Assembly: GCA_017857595.1 (NCBI GenBank)
Contig: JAFMCU010000006.1
Location: 1 to 64,000, forward strand
Reading direction: 5' to 3'
DNA: 64,000 bases
Source: Thermoprotei archaeon
GTDB taxonomy: Archaea; Thermoproteota; Thermoprotei; Gearchaeales; Gearchaeaceae
Shown: piece by piece, positions 58,745-64,000 of the stretch
Numbering within the stretch: position 1 is the stretch's first letter
Layout: each line of letters starts with the position of its first letter
Notes under the pieces: generated by a model
Database searches by the model: none
What the model saw: the letters and a program-made list of their open reading frames with translations, nothing else
What the model was told of the DNA's origin: nothing
Translations under genes and position numbers: made by a program

Positions 58745-59093
58745 TCTTTTCTTCTAAAATTACACAATTGATTAAAACTGTATCTTCAGTTACAGTATTT
58801 CCTCTTACCATTTTCCTTTTCCTCAATCCCTCTTTTTTTGGCTTAAAGCCTATTCCCTTTGTCATTATCACAGATTTTTTTACACCCCCTGGTATGGAGC
58901 CAATCATAGTAAAACCTGAACTATCAGAACCTCCTGTAATTTTTAATTTTACACCTTTCAACCCTAAAATTACGCCATCAAATTCATCTCCTATTTTCAA
59001 ACCTATCAATGACCTAGCTTGCTGATCTTTTACAATATATACTTTAGATGTCCCATCTTTTGGATTAGATACATTAACTTTAAATTCAGGCAT
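58737..59093 (-). CDS. rps6e: Ribosomal protein S6e
   Basis: GLKGVKLKITGGSDSSGFTMIGSIPGGVKKSVIMTKGIGF, KRKMVRGNTVTEDTVLIN. Confidence 0.95.
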   Translation of the reverse strand: MPEFKVNVSNPKDGTSKVYIVKDQQARSLIGLKIGDEFDGVILGLKGVKLKITGGSDSSGFTMIGSIPGGVKKSVIMTKGIGFKPKKEGLRKRKMVRGNTVTEDTVLINCVILEEKNV

Positions 59094-59133
59094 ATTGAGT
59101 ATTTTGTTAAAAAATCAATATATCTTTGTCGTT

Positions 59134-60891
59134 TTAAGGCATTTTTCCCAAAGATATTTTTTCAAGATAATTAATCTCTTCTTCTAAAAATTCACTTTTA
59201 TATTTATTTAAAAGATATTTTGCATCCTCTCTGCTAATGTGAACATACAAAACATCACCCTCAAAAATATTTCTTCCTACATTAGCTTCTCCTTTAATGG
59301 ATATAGCAACTGCCATACCTTTCTTTGCTTCATTAATTGGTTTACCTTGATCTTGTATTTGCATAACAGTTCCTACAATTTTGCCAGCTTTATTCATAAG
59401 AATATATCCAGGTTTAATTTTACCCAGCAATATTTCTACACCTACGATTGCAGGTTCACTTCTCCTAAAAACGTAACCTGGCAATATTCTTAACATTCCA
59501 GGATAAGGATATTTTTCAAAATCAGCCTTCTTTTCTTCTTCTTTTATTTTATTTACATACTCTTCATAAGATTCAATTAGCTTGTAAATGATCGGTTCTT
59601 TGATCAATTTTATACCCTTTTCAAGCATTTCTTTTTCAGCTTCGGACAATATTTTTACATTGAAGGCGAGAATAACGCCATAAATCTTATTTATTTCTTT
59701 CGATATTGATGCTTCTAATACATCGCTCTTTGTAACAGGTCCAATATCTGCATATCTTACTGGAATTCCATAGGATTTTAAATATGAAGTTAGCGCTTCA
59801 AGAACTCCTAATGTATCTGTTTTAACAACTATACCTTCTTTATCTGATCTTATTTTTATAGAACCAACTTCTTCTTCTATCTTTTTAATTACATCTTTAT
59901 AATTTTCTTCATATACTGAATAAATGGGAGATCCTGTTATAGCTTTTTCAAGGTTTTCAGCAACAATTTTTACTCCAGCAGCTGCAACAACCTCTTCTAC
60001 ACTCAAGAATTTATCTTCAGGAGCGCGCATTTCATCTAAAGGTTTAGGCATTAAGATGGCTTTTACTTTAGTGGTAATTATACCATCAGTACCAGCAAGA
60101 ACTATCGTATCTCCCTTTTTAAGAATACCGTTGAATATTATAGAATCAACCGTCGTTCCTAGACCTACTTCTTGCTTTATTTCAAGTACAACACCGCTAG
60201 CAGGACCTTCAGTATAAGCCAATCTACTTTTTAGATAATTCTGACAGATACCACTTATCAAAAGTAGTAATTCAGAAATACCTATACCATATGTTGCACT
60301 CGTGGGTACAATTGGAACAGTCTTTGTAAAATCCCTTACTCTATCGAATCTTTCAGATTGAAAGCCTAATTTAGATAAATTACTAACCAGCTCATAAATT
60401 TTATAATCTAATCTTTCCTTCGTTCTTTCATCCTGTTCATTGAAAGATTCTAAAAATGAATACGTTTCTTTTGGATTCCAACCTTCCAACCTGTCTAGCT
60501 TATTAAATGCTATTACAAAGGGTACATTTCTAGATTTTAAAATTTCTAAGCTTTCATATGTTTGCTTTTCCAATCCCTTTAATATATCTACGACTAAAAT
60601 TGCCATGTCTGCAACAGAGCCACCTCTTCTTCTTAAATTAGCAAATACTTCATGACCGGGCGTATCGATGATAAGTATTCCAGGAATTTCAAGTTTGGCT
60701 TTAAACTTAACCATTAAATTCGATGAAAGCTTTTCAATAACTTGAACCGGTAAAAATGAAGCCCCAATATGCTGAGTCATACCACCTGCCTCTTTTAATT
60801 GAACAGCTGTACCTCTAATTTTATCCAATAACGTAGTCTTGCCTACATCAACATGACCCAAAACGGTTAAAATAGGTTGCCTAATTCTCAT
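59134..60891 (-). CDS. infB: Translation initiation factor aIF5B/IF-2
   Basis: LGHVDVGKTTLLDKIRGTAVQLKEAGGMTQHIGA, IDTPGHEVFANLRRRGGSVADMAIL, FNKLDR. Confidence 0.97.
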   Translation of the reverse strand: MRIRQPILTVLGHVDVGKTTLLDKIRGTAVQLKEAGGMTQHIGASFLPVQVIEKLSSNLMVKFKAKLEIPGILIIDTPGHEVFANLRRRGGSVADMAILVVDILKGLEKQTYESLEILKSRNVPFVIAFNKLDRLEGWNPKETYSFLESFNEQDERTKERLDYKIYELVSNLSKLGFQSERFDRVRDFTKTVPIVPTSATYGIGISELLLLISGICQNYLKSRLAYTEGPASGVVLEIKQEVGLGTTVDSIIFNGILKKGDTIVLAGTDGIITTKVKAILMPKPLDEMRAPEDKFLSVEEVVAAAGVKIVAENLEKAITGSPIYSVYEENYKDVIKKIEEEVGSIKIRSDKEGIVVKTDTLGVLEALTSYLKSYGIPVRYADIGPVTKSDVLEASISKEINKIYGVILAFNVKILSEAEKEMLEKGIKLIKEPIIYKLIESYEEYVNKIKEEEKKADFEKYPYPGMLRILPGYVFRRSEPAIVGVEILLGKIKPGYILMNKAGKIVGTVMQIQDQGKPINEAKKGMAVAISIKGEANVGRNIFEGDVLYVHISREDAKYLLNKYKSEFLEEEINYLEKISLGKMP

Positions 60892-60930
60892 GAATAGAAG
60901 AAAATTGTTTTAAAAAGAAATTAAATTTAT

Positions 60931-61116
60931 TTATTTTTGTTTAGCGTAAAAAGAAGCCCACTTAAATTTTATAGGATTTCGCCCCAAAATAGTCCTATTC
61001 TTTCTACATTTACTAGAACAAAAATAAAGAACGCTGCCGTCATTTTTCACAAATAGCATACCCTTACCCTTGGGAAACTTTTTCCCACAAAAACTGCAAC
61101 TGTATTCTGTAACCAT
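60931..61116 (-). CDS. rpl24e: Ribosomal protein L24e
   Basis: CSFCGKKFPKGKGMLFVKNDGSVLYFCSSKCRKNR. Confidence 0.95.
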   Translation of the reverse strand: MVTEYSCSFCGKKFPKGKGMLFVKNDGSVLYFCSSKCRKNRTILGRNPIKFKWASFYAKQK

Positions 61117-61328
61117 TACCTTGGAACCAACTTCTTTGCTTCTCTTTCAGTTTCTCTTAACATTAATATATCGCCAACTCTTACAGGACCCATAACATTC
61201 CTCGTCAATACTCTACCTTTATCCTTTCCTTCCAGTATTCTTACTCTCACTTGTGTAACTTCACCTCCTACGCCTGTTTTTCCGATTATTTGAACAACCT
61301 CTGCTGGTGTTGAGTCTTGAGAACTCAT
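61116..61328 (-). CDS. rps28e: Ribosomal protein S28e
   Basis: [57 protein letters not shown]. Confidence 0.97.
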   Translation of the reverse strand: MSSQDSTPAEVVQIIGKTGVGGEVTQVRVRILEGKDKGRVLTRNVMGPVRVGDILMLRETEREAKKLVPR

Positions 61329-61338
61329 TATTTAATTA

Positions 61339-61818
61339 TCATTCTTTCTTTTCAGCTTTAGCTTTACCTTTTTTAGGCTTTTCTTCCTTTTTTTGTTCTT
61401 CAACTTTTTCTGCTTGAGATGGTTGTTCCTTAGGGGCTAGCTTTGCCCTTAAATCTGAAAAGGCTGATACCAAATCATCATATAAAGATTTACCATCACC
61501 TACTTCAAGGACAGCAACTGAACTTGCTGAAACATTTATTCCTGCAACTTCTCCCAATTTTTTCTTATCAGGAACATAAAGATACGGTATGTTTTTTTCC
61601 TCACATATTAAAGGTAAATGTGCAACAATTTCTGGTGGATCAACATTTTCAGCAAGAACAACAAATTTTGCAAGACCCCTTTCCACAGATTTTGTAGTTT
61701 CATTTACACCTTTCTTTATTTTTCCAGTTTCTCTGCTAACTCTTACAAATTCATATATTTTTTCATGCAAATCCTGCGGCACTTCAAATCTAACATACAT
61801 AGGTTTTTTAGACGTCAT
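61339..61818 (-). CDS. rpl7ae: Ribosomal protein L7Ae with charged C-terminal extension
   Basis: KKGVNETTKSVERGLAKFVVLAENVDPPEIVAHLPLICEEKNIPYLYV; tail EKVEEQKKEEKPKKGKAKAEKKE. Confidence 0.95.
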   Translation of the reverse strand: MTSKKPMYVRFEVPQDLHEKIYEFVRVSRETGKIKKGVNETTKSVERGLAKFVVLAENVDPPEIVAHLPLICEEKNIPYLYVPDKKKLGEVAGINVSASSVAVLEVGDGKSLYDDLVSAFSDLRAKLAPKEQPSQAEKVEEQKKEEKPKKGKAKAEKKE

Positions 61819-61873
61819 CTTTTAAATCCGTGATTATCTTTACTTTCTATTATATATTTAAATTTAACTAATA

Positions 61874-63661
61874 TCAATTGTGAGTATAATAGAAAATGAC
61901 CTTATCATCTTGGAATTCATCCAATTTTACAAAACCAAATCTTAAAAATTGAATTACTGTGCCAATTTTTATATTTTGAATTTCTTTTTCGACATATCCT
62001 TTAATAAACTTTTTGTCAAATACAAATGAAGGGCATTTAACAACAGCATCCAATTTAAATTCATCATAGACCCACTGAACAAAATTTAAAGATTTATTTC
62101 TTGCATAATCAACAGTTTGGTCATCAATAAACTCTGCAAAAGATTTTTCATCTTTACTATATATTTTTACATTTCCTAGCTCTATCAGCCTTATTTCATC
62201 TTTATAATCTGATTTAGAAATGTAAAGTTTAATAATACCATTCTTTGGAGTTAGTTTTAATTCATAGTATTCAGTTTTTGAAGGATGCAGTTGTCTTTTA
62301 ACAATTATTTCTTTATCATGAATTAAGTTCAACTCTACAGGATCGCTTACAAAAAAATACCTATTTGCTATAGCATCTATTTTCTTACGATTTATTGCAT
62401 AAATATTCTCTAAGCTTATTTTTGCTTCAACAGGCTTAATGCCAAGTTCTAGTATAACTTCTCTAATAGTATCAGGTAAGAAGCCACGCTTTCTAAAAGA
62501 TAAAATTGTAGCTAAGTCAGGATCGCTATAGCCTTCATAAATTCCCTCTTTTATCATGGCATTTATCTTAGTTTTAGAAAGTACTATATTTTCAAAGTTT
62601 ATTCTTCCATAATGGATTGATTCTGGTTCTTGCCAGTTCATATGCTTATAAATATAGCTTTGTTTTAGAGCATTTATCATGTGCTCCTTGGCTCTAAATA
62701 CATGTGTTATACCCATCATATGGTCATCGACACTCACAGAGAAATTATATGTTGGCCAAAAACTTGGTTTATATCCTAAATAGCCCACTATTTTTTCCAT
62801 TCTTGGATGCGGGAATAAGTTTGGATTGACATGCCTGAAGGCAATCCAGTCTCTCACACTGGGATTTGAATGCTTAATGTCTGTTTTTATTCTAAGAACA
62901 GGCGGATTTTTAAGATCCAAAAATTCTCCTCTTATACATTTCTCGAAATATTCAAGACTTTCTTCAGGACTTTGAATTCTATGCTCGCATGCTAACGCAT
63001 TACTTCTAAAATTCTTTATTTTTTCTGAATCACAAAAGCAAATGTAAGCAAAGTTATTTTTTAACAATTCCTTTGCTATATCATAGTAAATCTTTAATCT
63101 ATCAGATTGAATATATATTTCATCGGGATAAATAAAAAGCCACTCAAGGTCTTTAATAATATATTCATAATCTAATTTCTCTCCTTCGAATAGATGCAAA
63201 ATAGGCTTTTTTGTTCTAGGATCTGTATCTTCAAATCTTAAAATGAATTTTCCGTTGTATTTTTTAGCGTATTCATAGGAAAGCAAAGCAGCTCTTATAT
63301 TGCCTAAATGTAATGGTCCGTCTGGATTTGGTGCAAATCTTGTAACTATTTTACTATATTTTTCAGCATTAGGTAAGGGCGGTAACTCAAATTTTTTAAG
63401 TTCTATTTTTTCCTCTTTTAGTTCTTCTGGATATTTTGAAATTAAATAATTGTATTGTTCTTCTAAAGTCATCGAATTAACCTTAGAAACGATCTCATCG
63501 ACCTTTGGTAAGTATTCCCTTATTCTAGCCTTTATATCAGGATATTTAAACAATACTTTCCGAATAACTACTTGAGTTGCAGCTTTACCATTATGCTTAT
63601 ATGCATTAGATAAGGCTTTTTTAAATATATACTCCTCTAATTCTTTATCGTTTGCCATCAA
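61874..63661 (-). CDS. gltX: Glutamyl-tRNA synthetase
   Basis: TRFAPNPDGPLHLGNIRAALLSYEYAKKY, RFEDTDPRTKKP, LSKTKINAMI. Confidence 0.95.
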   Translation of the reverse strand: MMANDKELEEYIFKKALSNAYKHNGKAATQVVIRKVLFKYPDIKARIREYLPKVDEIVSKVNSMTLEEQYNYLISKYPEELKEEKIELKKFELPPLPNAEKYSKIVTRFAPNPDGPLHLGNIRAALLSYEYAKKYNGKFILRFEDTDPRTKKPILHLFEGEKLDYEYIIKDLEWLFIYPDEIYIQSDRLKIYYDIAKELLKNNFAYICFCDSEKIKNFRSNALACEHRIQSPEESLEYFEKCIRGEFLDLKNPPVLRIKTDIKHSNPSVRDWIAFRHVNPNLFPHPRMEKIVGYLGYKPSFWPTYNFSVSVDDHMMGITHVFRAKEHMINALKQSYIYKHMNWQEPESIHYGRINFENIVLSKTKINAMIKEGIYEGYSDPDLATILSFRKRGFLPDTIREVILELGIKPVEAKISLENIYAINRKKIDAIANRYFFVSDPVELNLIHDKEIIVKRQLHPSKTEYYELKLTPKNGIIKLYISKSDYKDEIRLIELGNVKIYSKDEKSFAEFIDDQTVDYARNKSLNFVQWVYDEFKLDAVVKCPSFVFDKKFIKGYVEKEIQNIKIGTVIQFLRFGFVKLDEFQDDKVIFYYTHN

Positions 63662-64000
63662 TAATTTCTCTCAACTAAAAATTCACCGAATGAACGTAGG
63701 AATTCTGCTAAGTCTTGTTTTAAGCCTTTTAAATGTTGATTAGCTAAATTTAAATAATAATTTGATTTTTTAATCGCAAATTCATCACAGCCCATATTTT
63801 TAAAAGAAGCGATTAACTGCCTAATTTCTTCTTCTCTCGCATTTGGATTTCCTAGAATAGAGAGTATCATTTTCCTCAATTCAGCATTACCTTTCTTCAT
63901 TGCATAGATTACTATTAAGGTTTTTTTACCTTCTTTCAAATCATTTCCTACAGGCTTACCTGTTATTTTTTCATCTCCGAAGGTTCCTAGAATATCATCT
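63658..64000 (-). CDS. C-terminal part of polyprenyl (geranylgeranyl/farnesyl) diphosphate synthase, truncated at window edge
   Basis: Minus translation from window edge: DDILGTFGDEKITGKPVGNDLKEGKKTLIVIYAMKKG..., second Asp-rich motif region of trans-prenyltransferases. The ORF-track start at 63939 is internal. Confidence 0.85.
   Translation of the reverse strand, partial: DDILGTFGDEKITGKPVGNDLKEGKKTLIVIYAMKKGNAELRKMILSILGNPNAREEEIRQLIASFKNMGCDEFAIKKSNYYLNLANQHLKGLKQDLAEFLRSFGEFLVERNY

Noticed and set aside
59924-60217. Plus-strand ORF (97 aa) and other plus ORFs opposite infB, gltX, rfcL, cdc6, htrA
   Set aside because: All lie antisense within strongly supported conserved genes, with biased low-complexity composition; interpreted as spurious.
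63658-63939. Stand-alone 93-aa hypothetical protein as given in the ORF track
   Set aside because: Reading frame continues to the window edge and encodes the C-terminus of a polyprenyl diphosphate synthase.
1-64000. CRISPR arrays, IS elements, prophage or integrative-element boundaries
   Set aside because: No regularly spaced repeats, transposase, integrase, capsid or toxin-antitoxin pairs recognised; the PIN proteins (23052..23543 and 57108..57521) sit in conserved ribosome/translation neighbourhoods and are not treated as VapC toxins.

Overview
This window is a compact, AT-rich archaeal chromosome segment. It looks like a TACK / Thermoproteota-type lineage, but I cannot place it to genus. 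It is dominated by housekeeping information-processing genes, and I found no transposons, prophage, CRISPR arrays or rRNA operons. Main blocks: (1) HtrA-like protease, SHMT, PdxS/PdxT, Rieske and VOC proteins. (2) A contiguous minus-strand replication cluster: Orc1/Cdc6, a small wHTH-like protein, RfcS carrying a mini-intein, RfcL, GINS, MCM and a Hel308-type helicase. (3) M1 aminopeptidase with HEAT repeats, an Lsm protein, and three clustered tRNAs, two of them with introns. (4) MptA/QueC/QueD pterin and 7-deazaguanine genes. (5) A CuA-like cupredoxin, Nob1, NAD kinase, aIF5A, RpoF, L21e, Pus10 and SRP54. (6) TrxB, PurB, TatA/TatC, CCA-adding enzyme, RNase Z, L13e and L15e. (7) A large S-layer-like coiled-coil surface protein with an exact 105-bp tandem duplication. 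(8) YchF, S3Ae, Pcc1, a RecJ/GAN-like DHH protein, S15, Bud32 and Kae1. (9) A translation/transcription supercluster: S27ae, S24e, Spt4, RpoE, aIF2-gamma, S6e, aIF5B, L24e, S28e, L7Ae and GluRS. The most interesting non-obvious signals are two C/D-box guide sRNA candidates in intergenic gaps (one with a D guide matching the wobble position of a tRNA-Leu(CAA) anticodon loop), the RfcS mini-intein, very short and relaxed tRNA introns, the S-layer repeat, and small genes absent from the ORF track.
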